Shown piece by piece: positions 52,987-62,550 of a stretch of DNA of 64,000 bases. How positions within the stretch are numbered: the first letter of the stretch is position 1; each line of letters opens with the position of its first letter. Under the pieces are notes generated by a model. The model saw only the letters and a list, made by a program, of their open reading frames with translations, made no database searches and was not told where the DNA came from. Source of the DNA: JACNKV01 sp964645915. Its GTDB lineage: Bacteria; Fidelibacterota; Marinisomatia; Marinisomatales; JACNKV01. A program made the translations under genes and the position numbers. The stretch covers positions 1 through 64,000 of the forward strand of contig CAZYDH010000008.1 of the NCBI GenBank assembly GCA_964645915.1, read 5' to 3'.

Positions 52987-54426
52987 ATGAATGAAATTCA
53001 TTTAAAAAACCTTTTAGCAGCTGTTGATGTCCCTGCAGATTGGATAGGGCTTCGTGAAGTAAAAGAATCAACTACGACACGATATGTACGAGATAGCAAA
53101 CCACAAGCGAATGTTAAAAATACTTCTCATGGGGTTATGGTTGAAGTATTAGTCGATGGACAGTTTGGTTATATCGGGACAAATCGAATGGATGCAGAAG
53201 GAATATCAAATGCAGCACGAAAAGCGTATGAACAAGCGAAGTTAGCATCAAAATATTCTATTTACCATTTTACAGATGCTGCAAGACCAAAAAATGTAGG
53301 CACCTATCAATCTCCATATTTGAAAGCGATAGATTCAATTTTACCCGGAGAAGTAAACGAACTCTTAATCAAGGTCAATAATGCCTTAAAAGTATCTGAT
53401 AAAGTCATCAGCGTGAACTCATTAATAAGGATTGTTGAATCCGACCATCATTTTGTGAGTTCAAATGGAAGTGATATCACACAAAACTTTTTAATGACGA
53501 CATTTGATATGCAATCAACTGCACAAGATGGTCCTATTGTTCAAACTCGCTCCCATGGCGGTTTAAGAGGATTTAGTCATCAACAGGGAATGGAAGTATT
53601 TGATGAATCGGTTATCATTGACCAAGCGAGAAAGATCGGTCTGGAATCTGTGGAATTATTATCTGCTGATGAATGCCCCTCAGGGAAGATGGGACTTGTA
53701 TTAGCTCCGGATCAAATGATGCTTCAAATCCATGAGAGTATTGGTCATGCCACAGAGATAGATCGAATTTTGGGCGATGAAAGAAATTATGCCGGATGGA
53801 GTTTTGTAAAACCGGAAGATTTTGGAAAACTACAGTACGGATCAGAGATTATGAATGTTACATTTGATCCGACTGTTGCGGGCGAATTTGCTTCCTACAA
53901 GTATGATGACGGTGGTCAGAAAGCAGAAAAAGAATATATCGTAAAAGATGGTATTCTTGTACGTGGTCTTGGTGGAAAAGAAAGTCAAATACGTTCTAAT
54001 CTCCCCGGTGTTGCAAATTTCCGTGCAAGTCTATGGAATAGAGCGCCCATTGATCGGATGGCTAATCTTAATTTAGAACCGGGTCAATCTACATTTGATG
54101 AGATCATTTCCTCCATTGATCGCGGTGTCTATATGGAAAGTAATCGTTCTTGGTCTATTGATGACTATAGAAACAAATTCCAATTTGGATGTGAGTATGG
54201 TAAATTAATTGAGAACGGAAAAATAACAAAAACGGTTAAGAATCCAAATTATAGAGGGATTACCAATCCGTTTTGGAATAGCTTAAAGATGATCGGTAAT
54301 AAAGATACCTTTAAATGTTACGGAACACCTTATTGTGGTAAAGGAGAGCCAAATCAAACCATTCGGGTTGGACATGCAAGTCCAGTTGCCTATTTTGAAA
54401 ATGTAGACGTATTTGGCGGAGCCTAA
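52987..54426 (+). CDS. tldD: TldD-type metalloprotease subunit
   Basis: The 479-residue protein carries the zinc site of TldD as HESIGH within QMMLQIHESIGHATEIDRIL (HExxxH type). The long, glycine-rich C-terminal half has GILVRGLGGKESQIRSNLPGVANFRAS. TldD joins TldE into a heterodimer that degrades unfolded peptides and matures certain modified peptides such as microcin B17. The partner follows 47 bp downstream. Confidence 0.92.
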   Translation: MNEIHLKNLLAAVDVPADWIGLREVKESTTTRYVRDSKPQANVKNTSHGVMVEVLVDGQFGYIGTNRMDAEGISNAARKAYEQAKLASKYSIYHFTDAARPKNVGTYQSPYLKAIDSILPGEVNELLIKVNNALKVSDKVISVNSLIRIVESDHHFVSSNGSDITQNFLMTTFDMQSTAQDGPIVQTRSHGGLRGFSHQQGMEVFDESVIIDQARKIGLESVELLSADECPSGKMGLVLAPDQMMLQIHESIGHATEIDRILGDERNYAGWSFVKPEDFGKLQYGSEIMNVTFDPTVAGEFASYKYDDGGQKAEKEYIVKDGILVRGLGGKESQIRSNLPGVANFRASLWNRAPIDRMANLNLEPGQSTFDEIISSIDRGVYMESNRSWSIDDYRNKFQFGCEYGKLIENGKITKTVKNPNYRGITNPFWNSLKMIGNKDTFKCYGTPYCGKGEPNQTIRVGHASPVAYFENVDVFGGA

Positions 54427-54473
54427 ATTTCATAACGAATTTTATAAGTAAGTAAAAACCGGAGATCAGAAAA

Positions 54474-55814
54474 ATGTCTAATCAAGGTCATAGTGAACAA
54501 TTATTTGAGCGTGTATGTCATGCACTTTTTCAAGAATTAAATAAGGATGAGTATCTAACATTGAGTTATGGTGGAGAAAACAGCCAATTTATTCGGATAA
54601 ACAATGCAAAAGTACGTCAAACCGGATTGGTTAACGATGCTGATATTTCTTTAGAACTAATCCATGATAAACGAATTTGTTATAGCAGTCTTACCGTACG
54701 TGAATCAATAGAGGAACTCATAGTACAGACGATTGATGAATTAAAACGTATGCGCTCAGAAGTCATACAATTGCCCGAAGATCCGTATATTGTTTTACCG
54801 GAAAATTCCGGATCAAGTAGAGAAGTTCGAAAAGGAAGTTTACTTTCGATAGAGAAAGCCGTCGATGCGCTTCTCCCTGCCATGGAAGGTGTTGATCTGG
54901 TAGGAATTTATGCTTCGGGTAAGATCTATCGAGGAAACGCTAATTCTCTTGGACAAAAACACTGGTTTGAAACCGATACTTTTTCATTGGATTATTCCAT
55001 TGTAACACCGGATCATAAAATGGTGAAAGGGACCTACGCAGGAACTCACTGGAATCAAAACGCATATGAGGAGAATATTCAGGATTCTAAAAAGAAATTA
55101 GAGTTAATGAATTTACCGGTTAAAAAGTTAGAGCCCGGAAATTACCGAACATGGTTTGCTCCGTCGGCTGTAGCTGATTTCTTAGGTATGCTTAGCTGGA
55201 ATGGAATCAGTGAAGCTGCAATTCAGCAGGGGAACAGTGCATTATTAAAAATGAGGAATGAAGGTGTAAAACTATCAGATAAATTTAATGTAAATGAAGA
55301 TTTCTCAAGTGGAACCGTTCCTCGTTTTAATGAGAAAGGACAGATTGCTCCGGAGAAATTAACATTATTTAACAATGGAGATTTGGCAAACACGTTGGTC
55401 AGCTCACGATCTGAAAAAGAATATAAAAAAGAGAGCAATTTTGCTTCTGAAGGTGAATATATGCGTTCACCGGTAATGGAAACCGGAAAATTGTCTGAAA
55501 GTGAAGTGCTGAAGACCATAGGAACCGGTCTATATTTGTCAAATTTGCATTATCTTAACTGGAGTGATAACATTGGTGGAAGAATTACCGGTCTAACCCG
55601 ATACGCTTGTTTTTGGGTAGAAAACGGAGAGATTATTGCACCAATCGAAACGATGCGCTTTGATGATACTTTGTATCGTTTCTTTGGATCAGAACTGGAA
55701 GCGGTCGGAGATACTTCTAAATTTATTCCTGAAGTAGGAACGTATGAAGGACGGGAACTTGGCGGAACCATTTGTCCGGGAATCCTTGTGAAATCATTTT
55801 CACTGACTTTATAA
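54474..55814 (+). CDS. tldE: TldE/PmbA-like partner subunit
   Basis: The 446-residue protein belongs to the PmbA/TldD family but lacks the HExxxH site, as expected for the non-catalytic TldE half. Family features include YRTWFAPSAVADFLGMLSW, VPRFNEKGQIAPEKLTLFNNGDLANTLVSSRS and the closing LGGTICPGILVKSFSLTL. It pairs with the preceding TldD. Confidence 0.88.
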   Translation: MSNQGHSEQLFERVCHALFQELNKDEYLTLSYGGENSQFIRINNAKVRQTGLVNDADISLELIHDKRICYSSLTVRESIEELIVQTIDELKRMRSEVIQLPEDPYIVLPENSGSSREVRKGSLLSIEKAVDALLPAMEGVDLVGIYASGKIYRGNANSLGQKHWFETDTFSLDYSIVTPDHKMVKGTYAGTHWNQNAYEENIQDSKKKLELMNLPVKKLEPGNYRTWFAPSAVADFLGMLSWNGISEAAIQQGNSALLKMRNEGVKLSDKFNVNEDFSSGTVPRFNEKGQIAPEKLTLFNNGDLANTLVSSRSEKEYKKESNFASEGEYMRSPVMETGKLSESEVLKTIGTGLYLSNLHYLNWSDNIGGRITGLTRYACFWVENGEIIAPIETMRFDDTLYRFFGSELEAVGDTSKFIPEVGTYEGRELGGTICPGILVKSFSLTL

Positions 55815-55819
55815 ATTGA

Positions 55820-56449
55820 ATGAGTATAAAACAATCATATAATCAGTGGTCTGATCAATACGATACTAATGATAACAAAACACGCGATCTTGATAAGATT
55901 GTAACCGAAAATACTCTATCAAAATATAACTTTAACCACGTTCTGGAATTAGGATGCGGTACGGGAAAGAATACCGGTTGGTTTGCAGAAAAAGCTAAAG
56001 AAGTTGTTAGTGTTGATTTCTCTGAGAAAATGCTTAGTATCGCCATTGAGAAGGTTCAAAGAGAAAATGTTCAGTTTCAACAAGGAGATATTAATCAAGA
56101 ATGGGAAGTTGCCAATAATCATTTTGATCTGATCACATCCAGCTTAACCTTAGAACATATTTCAAATCTGGACTTTATTTTTACAGAGGCAAATAAAAAA
56201 CTAAAATCATCCGGTTTGTTTTTTATTAGTGAGTTACACCCAAACAAACAATATTCCGGTTCAAAAGCACGATATCAATCAGACGACGGTAATCCTGTTG
56301 AATTGACGGTGTTTTTACATCATTTATCCGATTATTTGATCTCAGGAAAGCTGAATAACTTTCGATTACTTGAGTTAGATGAATGGTTTGATCAAAATCA
56401 TCGACAGGAGATACCAAGATTGATCTCTTTTGTGTTTCAAAAACCTTGA
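55820..56449 (+). CDS. Class I SAM-dependent methyltransferase
   Basis: The 209-residue enzyme has motif I VLELGCGTGKNTGWFA, motif II VVSVDFSEKMLSIA, and the post-motif FDLITSSLTLEHISNLDFIFTEANKKLKSSGLFFISELHP. The layout is the methyltransf_11/25 type. It starts 5 bp after tldE, suggesting co-expression with the TldD/E protease. Its substrate is unknown. Confidence 0.88.
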   Translation: MSIKQSYNQWSDQYDTNDNKTRDLDKIVTENTLSKYNFNHVLELGCGTGKNTGWFAEKAKEVVSVDFSEKMLSIAIEKVQRENVQFQQGDINQEWEVANNHFDLITSSLTLEHISNLDFIFTEANKKLKSSGLFFISELHPNKQYSGSKARYQSDDGNPVELTVFLHHLSDYLISGKLNNFRLLELDEWFDQNHRQEIPRLISFVFQKP

Positions 56450-56552
56450 TAGTCTTCCTTTATTATTGATTGATTTATGAACAAAATCATATTTAGGAAA
56501 ATGGAAAAGAAGTTGGTAATTTTTCGATAGAATTAACTCTCATTTCAATCTT

Positions 56553-57467
56553 ATGAAAAAAACAATCGCAATCATCTTAATCTTATTTTCCATCGGAATC
56601 ATTTATTGCCAAAATAACTTGAACGATTTATACACCTTAAGGTCAGTGGAAGTATATACTCGTGATCTTGAAGACGGATATTTTGGTTTTGATTACTCAG
56701 GATCAAGTATGAATGGTTCATTCTATGTCTCCGGAATCCCGGATACTATAGAACTACCCACAGAAGGAGTTGGCGGATATCATACTTCTATGAATGACTC
56801 TGTTTATGCAGTCTTTACAGGGATTGAAGCCATTTCTGAGGACAGTATTAACATTGGACTCGTCTATCTTCATCAACCCGGGGAATTATCTACAGGAGTT
56901 TATAATGTTGATCCGTTTAATCTTACAGCCCTGTTTGGTTTTGGCATCGGAGTAAACGGAATGATTGATCTGGATACATTAAGTTTTCCCGATCAAATAG
57001 AAGCCGACAAAATCTATGTGAGTGCAACGGGAACAATCTCCATTGATGAAATAACGGAGACAGATATCCTTGGTACATTTACAGGATTGATGGTTGATGT
57101 TGATAATCCAATGGATATGGTTTATGTTTTCAACGGGGAATTTTTAGTTTTTAATTCTGAAGTATTATCTGTTGATCCCATGGATGCAGATTCACCGATA
57201 CCGTCTACATTTGCGTTGCATCAAAATTATCCAAATCCATTTAATCCAAGAACGATCATCGAATATGATCTAAATATTTCCGAAGATGTCCAATTAACAA
57301 TTTATGATATGAACGGAAGGGAATTGGATATTATCGTCGACGGGTATCAATCAAAAGGTCGATATGCAGTGGAATGGATTGGGGATGATTATTCATCGGG
57401 AATTTATTTTTATACGTTAGCACAGAACGGTAGAGTTGAAATGAGAAAAATGCTGCTGATTAAGTAG
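56553..57467 (+). CDS. Exported protein with C-terminal sorting (T9SS-like/FlgD-fold) domain
   Basis: The 304-residue protein has a signal peptide (IAIILILFSIGIIYCQ), a mature region of about 190 residues I do not recognise, and a terminal domain of about 85 residues beginning FALHQNYPNPFNPRTIIEYDL, continuing VQLTIYDMNGRELDIIV and ending SSGIYFYTLAQNGRVEMRKMLLIK. This is the por-secretion/FlgD-like tail widespread in Marinimicrobia and Ignavibacteria. Whether it is a true type IX sorting signal in this organism is not proven. Confidence 0.85.
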   Translation: MKKTIAIILILFSIGIIYCQNNLNDLYTLRSVEVYTRDLEDGYFGFDYSGSSMNGSFYVSGIPDTIELPTEGVGGYHTSMNDSVYAVFTGIEAISEDSINIGLVYLHQPGELSTGVYNVDPFNLTALFGFGIGVNGMIDLDTLSFPDQIEADKIYVSATGTISIDEITETDILGTFTGLMVDVDNPMDMVYVFNGEFLVFNSEVLSVDPMDADSPIPSTFALHQNYPNPFNPRTIIEYDLNISEDVQLTIYDMNGRELDIIVDGYQSKGRYAVEWIGDDYSSGIYFYTLAQNGRVEMRKMLLIK

Positions 57468-57522
57468 TATGGATTCTAATAAAAATTAAATTCGGTCTTT
57501 TCAATCTCTCAAAATAGTATAG

Positions 57523-57606
57523 TGCCCGAGACTGGACTCGAACCAGCACGGCATCGCTGCCACTAGACCCTGAACCTAGCGTGTCTACCAATTTCACCAC
57601 CCGGGC
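57523..57606 (-). tRNA. tRNA-Leu(CAG)
   Basis: On the minus strand GCCCGGG pairs with CTCGGGC (one G-T), with discriminator A. The anticodon loop TTCAGGG sits on CTAGG/TCTAG; anticodon CAG at 57570-57572 reads CUG. A long variable arm (TGGCAGCGATGCCG) and the T-loop GTTCGAGTC confirm a class II tRNA. CCA is not encoded. Confidence 0.96.
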
Positions 57607-57710
57607 ATCAAAATAGCGCGGAAAATTACAGAAATGCCTGATCAATTAGCAATGATTAAACTTGAATCACCTCGAAAATGGAGTGTAATTTTTCCTCAAT
57701 TAATTACGTT

Positions 57711-58160
57711 ATGAAAGATAAAACTATATCCAAAAACCGGAAGGCGTTTCATGAGTTCCATATTTTGGATCGATTTGAAGCAGGGATTGAATTAACCGGT
57801 AGCGAAGTAAAAAGCCTTCGCGAAGGAAAAGGTAATTTAAAAGATGCTTATGTCGTTATTCGAGATAATGAAGCAATAATGATGAATGCACATATTAGTC
57901 CATATTCACATACAGGATATCAAGGACATGAACCCGGACGAGATAGAAAATTACTTCTTAATAGAAGAGAAATAAGAAAGTTAAAGCAAACGACAGCTGA
58001 AAAAGGGTTAACTATTATCCCCATAAAACTATATTTTAAAGGAAGCTGGATTAAAGTTGAGATCGCATTAGCTAAAGGGAAAAAGACATACGATAAAAAA
58101 GAAGCTTTAAAACAAAAAGATATAAATCGAGAAACGGCCAGAGAAATGAGGAAATACTGA
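57711..58160 (+). CDS. smpB: SsrA-binding protein SmpB
   Basis: From the ATG at 57711 the product is 149 residues, the usual length. Key segments are ISKNRKAFHEFHILDRFEAGIELTGSEVKSLREGK, NLKDAYVVIRDNEAIMMNAHISPY and the basic C-terminal tail KGKKTYDKKEALKQKDINRETAREMRKY that enters the decoding centre. It delivers tmRNA to stalled ribosomes. The ATG at 57678 would add 11 residues before the family start and is not preferred. It overlaps tyrS by one base. Confidence 0.95.
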   Translation: MKDKTISKNRKAFHEFHILDRFEAGIELTGSEVKSLREGKGNLKDAYVVIRDNEAIMMNAHISPYSHTGYQGHEPGRDRKLLLNRREIRKLKQTTAEKGLTIIPIKLYFKGSWIKVEIALAKGKKTYDKKEALKQKDINRETAREMRKY

Positions 58161-59371
58161 TGGCATTTAAAACCGTAAAAGAACAATTAGCATTGATCAG
58201 TCGAGGAGCTGAGGAAATCCTTCCATTAGACGAAATAAAAGCTAAACTAGAACAATCAAAGAAAACCAATACACCATTAACAATCAAATTAGGGTGTGAT
58301 CCAAGTCGACCTGACCTACATATTGGACATGGAGTCGTCTTAAGAAAACTACGACACTTCCAAGATTTGGGACATCAAGCTGTTTTAGTTATCGGTGATT
58401 TTACAGCTATGATCGGAGATCCTTCAGGTAGGAATAAAACTCGTCCTCAATTAACACTTGAAGAAGCAAAACGGAATGCTGACAGCTATATCGAACAAGC
58501 TAATGCAATACTTGATATATCTAAACTTAAAATAGTATATAATTCAAATTGGCTAAATAAAATGAACTTCAACGAAGTTATTATATTAACCAGCAAATAT
58601 ACGGTAGCTCGAATGCTTGAAAGAGATGATTTTTCAAAACGTTATAAGTCAGAAGTCCCTATTTCAATCCACGAATTTCTGTATCCACTCGCTCAAGGAA
58701 TGGATTCTGTTGAGTTGAAAGCGGATATCGAATTAGGCGGAACGGATCAGAAATTTAATCTTCTTGTAGGAAGAGATTTGCAAAGAGAGTTTGGACAATT
58801 ACCACAGGCAATTATTACTTTACCGTTATTAGAAGGTACCGATGGAGTTGAAAAAATGTCCAAATCATATGGAAATCATATTGGATTACATGATTCACCG
58901 GAAGATATGTATGGTAAAACACTTTCAATTTCTGATTCCATGATCGAAAAATATTTCCTCTTAGGTGCGGATGCAGATGAGGAAACGATGATGACAGTCC
59001 GTGAACAACTCAAAGATCCTTCTAATAATCCTCGAGATATCAAAAGATGGTTGGCAAGAGAAATAGTATCCCTGTACTACGATGAAGAAACGGCATTGAA
59101 AGCTCAAGAACATTTTGATAAAGTCTTTGTTAAGAAAGATATTCCTGATGAAATGGATACTTTCACTCTTAATGAAGACATGAAAATTTTAGATGTACTT
59201 AATGAAGCAGGGTTGATAAAGAGTAAAGGAGAAGGTAGAAGACTCATCAAACAAAATGCTGTAAAGATTGACGGTGAAACTTTACAAGATGAACTTATGC
59301 AGCTTTCTCCGGGTTGTGGTGAAAAGATTATAAAAGTGGGGAAAAGACGATTTCTTAAAGTAATCGGATAA
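58160..59371 (+). CDS. tyrS: Tyrosyl-tRNA synthetase
   Basis: The 403-residue class I synthetase has HIGH at residues 54-57 (PDLHIGHG), KMSKS near 232-236 (GVEKMSKSYGNHIG) and a C-terminal S4 RNA-binding domain (ILDVLNEAGLIKSKGEGRRLIKQNAVKIDGETL). The spacing and length match the TyrRS branch that has HIGH rather than HVGN. The last base of the smpB stop is its first, implying coupling. Confidence 0.95.
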   Translation: MAFKTVKEQLALISRGAEEILPLDEIKAKLEQSKKTNTPLTIKLGCDPSRPDLHIGHGVVLRKLRHFQDLGHQAVLVIGDFTAMIGDPSGRNKTRPQLTLEEAKRNADSYIEQANAILDISKLKIVYNSNWLNKMNFNEVIILTSKYTVARMLERDDFSKRYKSEVPISIHEFLYPLAQGMDSVELKADIELGGTDQKFNLLVGRDLQREFGQLPQAIITLPLLEGTDGVEKMSKSYGNHIGLHDSPEDMYGKTLSISDSMIEKYFLLGADADEETMMTVREQLKDPSNNPRDIKRWLAREIVSLYYDEETALKAQEHFDKVFVKKDIPDEMDTFTLNEDMKILDVLNEAGLIKSKGEGRRLIKQNAVKIDGETLQDELMQLSPGCGEKIIKVGKRRFLKVIG

Positions 59372-59385
59372 ATTAAAGATATCAA

Positions 59386-60339
59386 ATGTTTAAGATCAGA
59401 GAGTTTCAACAAAATAAAGAAGACTATCGAAATCTCGCCCATCTGATGTCAAATGTATGGATAAACCATCCGGTTACAATTGATGAATTAAAATATCATG
59501 ATGAATTTCGAGAAAAGAAATATTTTCGCAAACTATACATTTTAGAATACGATACACATTTTGCAGGATTTTGTGATTTTGGTGAACGATCCTGGGCGTA
59601 TGTAAAGGGAGGTTACTTTATCGAGATTTTAGTTACTCCCGAATATAGAAATAAAGGAGGGGGAAGCTTATTATTTACTCGTGTATTGGATGAACTTAAA
59701 GATAGAGAGCTTGTAAAACTCTCTAGTTATACTTGCGAAGATCAACCGGAAGGAATACGATTTTTAAAGAAACGAGGGCTCGCAATAACAATGCGCGAAC
59801 CTAATTCATCTTTAGATGTAGAAACATTCAATTTTAATCAATACTTATCGTTGATTAATACATTGAAGAAACAAAATATTCAGATTGTTTCATTATCGGA
59901 AGCGAAATTGAAAATTGATGAATGGAAACAAAAGCTCTATGATGTTGATTGGCTGATCGGAAAGGATATTCCATTCCCTGATCCTCCGACAAAACCACCT
60001 TTTGATGTATGGGAAAGAATGGTGTTTGCCCCGGATAGATTCAATGAGGATACATATATCGTTGCAGTTGATGAGAATGACATCGTTGGAATAAGTTGTA
60101 TAAAACATGTTCCCGCAGATAAGGAAATAATGATAACCTCAATTACAGGGACTCTGCGATCATATCGTCGAAAAGGAGTCGCGACTGCGATGAAAGCCGT
60201 CTGTATTCAAAATGCGAAAGAAAAAGGGATTAAAAAGATCATTACCGATAATGAAGAAAACAATCCGATGTATACCCTAAATATGAAACTAGGATTTACA
60301 CCTCTCCCTGCATGGCTTCAGTTAGAAAAAACTTGGTAA
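59386..60339 (+). CDS. Double GNAT-domain acetyltransferase
   Basis: The 317-residue protein has two GNAT domains. The first (about 1-150) has the acetyl-CoA loop EYRNKGGGSLLFTRVLDELKDR; the second (about 165-317) has TGTLRSYRRKGVATAMKAVCIQNAKEKGIKKIITDNEENNPMYTLNMKLGF. The double form resembles mycothiol-synthase-like and other two-domain acetyltransferases. The acceptor is unknown. It starts 14 bp after tyrS. Confidence 0.85.
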   Translation: MFKIREFQQNKEDYRNLAHLMSNVWINHPVTIDELKYHDEFREKKYFRKLYILEYDTHFAGFCDFGERSWAYVKGGYFIEILVTPEYRNKGGGSLLFTRVLDELKDRELVKLSSYTCEDQPEGIRFLKKRGLAITMREPNSSLDVETFNFNQYLSLINTLKKQNIQIVSLSEAKLKIDEWKQKLYDVDWLIGKDIPFPDPPTKPPFDVWERMVFAPDRFNEDTYIVAVDENDIVGISCIKHVPADKEIMITSITGTLRSYRRKGVATAMKAVCIQNAKEKGIKKIITDNEENNPMYTLNMKLGFTPLPAWLQLEKTW

Positions 60340-60360
60340 TTTATATTGATTGATCTCGAT

Positions 60361-61119
60361 TCAGCTAAGAATCGAATGTAATTCACTCGGGGAAACAATT
60401 CCCTTTTCGGTAATGATTTCAATAGAGGATGGATAGGGAATTATTTCAAAGATCGGATCCGTTATTGGAGTCAGCGGAAAACCCGGTATATATCTCTGAG
60501 CGGTTGTAACAATCCGTATAGGTAATTGTCTTGTTTGTGCTAAAGATATTAAGTGAGATGTGCCGGATTTATTGATAAAAAATGTGTCAGTAATTAAGTC
60601 TGTTCCAATAAGTATGTGCGTGACCTCAGGTGGGATAGATGCATTGTCTGAAATCACTTGGGCAGGGATTCCGTTATTATTTAAGGATTGAGCCAGAATT
60701 TCACCTTCGTTCATAGGAGCTGAGCGATAACAATAAACAACGGTCTCTTTTCTAGAATTAACTCTCCCTAATAATAAATCTCTGACCATACTTGAGTAAC
60801 TAATCGTTAAGATAATTGAATTCGACGGAAGAAGTGCCTTTCCTTGCTTCCGTAACGCATTTTCATGTTTTGTCAGATCGTTGATCAGTGTTTGTAAAAT
60901 TAGACGCATTCGTCCAATTTCATGTACGACTGATACTTGATTCCATAAACTATGAAATAAGCCCATATACGGAAATCTTGCCTGAAGAAGTTGAGTCCCT
61001 GCCAGTGTTTCAGAAATTAACCGTTCGTCGGTGAGGGTAGAAAAGTAGGAAATAGCATCTCTGTAAATTAGTGATGCACCTCTGGAAGAGTCAGATAGTA
61101 AATCTGATAAATCAGGCAT
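60361..61119 (-). CDS. eIF-2B alpha/beta/delta-like protein
   Basis: The 252-residue protein belongs to the IF-2B/MtnA superfamily. Signatures are ILTISYSSMVRDLLLG, VYCYRSAPMNEGEILAQSL and HILIGTDLITDTFFINKSGTSHLISLAQTRQLPIRIV, the family's GAD-x-(I/V)-x(n)-N-K-x-GT region. Prokaryotic members include methylthioribose-1-phosphate and ribose-1,5-bisphosphate isomerases. The Cys and Asp of those active sites are not both evident (here Gly-Thr-Asp is retained), so the reaction is uncertain. It is divergent from der. Confidence 0.78.
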   Translation of the reverse strand: MPDLSDLLSDSSRGASLIYRDAISYFSTLTDERLISETLAGTQLLQARFPYMGLFHSLWNQVSVVHEIGRMRLILQTLINDLTKHENALRKQGKALLPSNSIILTISYSSMVRDLLLGRVNSRKETVVYCYRSAPMNEGEILAQSLNNNGIPAQVISDNASIPPEVTHILIGTDLITDTFFINKSGTSHLISLAQTRQLPIRIVTTAQRYIPGFPLTPITDPIFEIIPYPSSIEIITEKGIVSPSELHSILS

Positions 61120-61201
61120 GGACTAAGTTACATTAAAAGTTATAATAAAACTAACAATATCGGATGATTATTCCATCCTTCATATGAACGTCTTTATTGT
61201 A

Positions 61202-61223
61202 AATTCTAATATTAATTAGAATT
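61202..61223 (+). promoter_or_regulatory. Inverted repeat just before der
   Basis: AATTCTAAT and ATTAGAATT form 9-bp arms around ATTA, ending 7 bases before the der ATG at 61231. No Shine-Dalgarno is visible. It may be an operator or an mRNA hairpin near the start; being AT-only in most positions it may also be chance. Confidence 0.3.
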
Positions 61224-61230
61224 GATTATT

Positions 61231-62550
61231 ATGAAAAATCACCCACTTATTGCAATTGTAGGTCGACCCAATGTCGGAAAATCTACATTTTTTAATCGAG
61301 TACTGAAGACTCGTAGAGCGATTGTAGACGCAGAAGAAGGAATCACGCGTGATCGCATTTATGGAACCATGGATTGGGTAGGACATAACCTGACATTTGT
61401 GGATACCGGTGGATACATCCCTGAAGATATAGATGTATTTAATGCAGCAGTTCGACGACAAGCTCAAATGGCCATTGAAGAAGCAGACCTTATTTTATTT
61501 ATGGTTGATGGAAGAGAATTGCCAACATCAAGTGATGTATCTTTATCCAATTTTATTCGGGAGACCGGAAAACCATACATTCTGGTTGTAAATAAATGTG
61601 ATGCACTGAAAAACGATCAACAGATTAATAATTATTATGAACTGGGTCTCGAGCCAATATATCCGATTTCGGCTCTTTCAGGAAGATTGACCGGCGATCT
61701 ATTGGATGCTATTGTAGATCAGCTGAAGTTAACATTTCAACCATCAGATGAGTCAACCAATGAAAACCTTCATCTTGCCGTTGTTGGAATGCCAAATGTA
61801 GGTAAATCTTCTCTGACAAACGCCTTACTCCAAAAAGAGCAAACCATTGTTACACCCATTGCAGGTACAACACGAGATTCCATTGATTCTATAATGAAGT
61901 GGTACAACAAAGATGTTATCATTGTAGATACGGCCGGAATGAGGAAAAAATCAAAGGTAAAGGAAAACATAGAATACTACAGTAATGTTCGTGCTCTACA
62001 GGCAATCGACCGATCGGATGTTGTATTAGTTCTCATCGACGCCGTTAAGAAGATGGGAAAACAAGACAAGCTGATTGTTGATCACGTGATATCCAAGAAA
62101 AAAGGATTAGTATTTATTGTAAATAAATGGGATTTGGTAGAAAAAGATTCAAACACAATGCAGCAATTTAAACTGGATATGTACGATCAATTCAAATCCT
62201 TAGAGCATTATCCGGTTTTATTTGTTTCAGCACTCACAAAACAGCGTGTTTCAAAGATCATGGATCTCGTTTGGAAAGTATATGAACATCGCAAAGTTAA
62301 ATTTACCACAAATCAATTAAACGAATGGTTGCAGCGCGCACTCGCTCAGTATCCACCTCCTGCGATGCAAGGGAAAACAATAAAGATTAAATTTATGACA
62401 CAAGTTCATACAGAACCTCCGATCTTTGCATTATTTTGTAATAATCCTAAGTTTCTAACCACGGATTATAAACGATATCTTGAAAATCGTTTTCGAGAAT
62501 ATTTTAATACAGAGGGTGTTCCACTCACATTTTCATTTCGGACAAAATGA
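61231..62550 (+). CDS. der: Ribosome assembly GTPase Der (EngA)
   Basis: From the ATG at 61231 the product is 439 residues with two GTPase domains: IAIVGRPNVGKSTFF at the start with VDTGGYIP, VNKCD, and AVVGMPNVGKSSLTNALL in the middle with VDTAGMRKKSK and VNKWDLV. A C-terminal KH-like domain completes it (QGKTIKIKFMTQVHTEPPIFALFCN). Der is needed for 50S subunit maturation. An upstream TTG at 61222 would add three residues and lies inside the inverted repeat. Confidence 0.96.
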   Translation: MKNHPLIAIVGRPNVGKSTFFNRVLKTRRAIVDAEEGITRDRIYGTMDWVGHNLTFVDTGGYIPEDIDVFNAAVRRQAQMAIEEADLILFMVDGRELPTSSDVSLSNFIRETGKPYILVVNKCDALKNDQQINNYYELGLEPIYPISALSGRLTGDLLDAIVDQLKLTFQPSDESTNENLHLAVVGMPNVGKSSLTNALLQKEQTIVTPIAGTTRDSIDSIMKWYNKDVIIVDTAGMRKKSKVKENIEYYSNVRALQAIDRSDVVLVLIDAVKKMGKQDKLIVDHVISKKKGLVFIVNKWDLVEKDSNTMQQFKLDMYDQFKSLEHYPVLFVSALTKQRVSKIMDLVWKVYEHRKVKFTTNQLNEWLQRALAQYPPPAMQGKTIKIKFMTQVHTEPPIFALFCNNPKFLTTDYKRYLENRFREYFNTEGVPLTFSFRTK

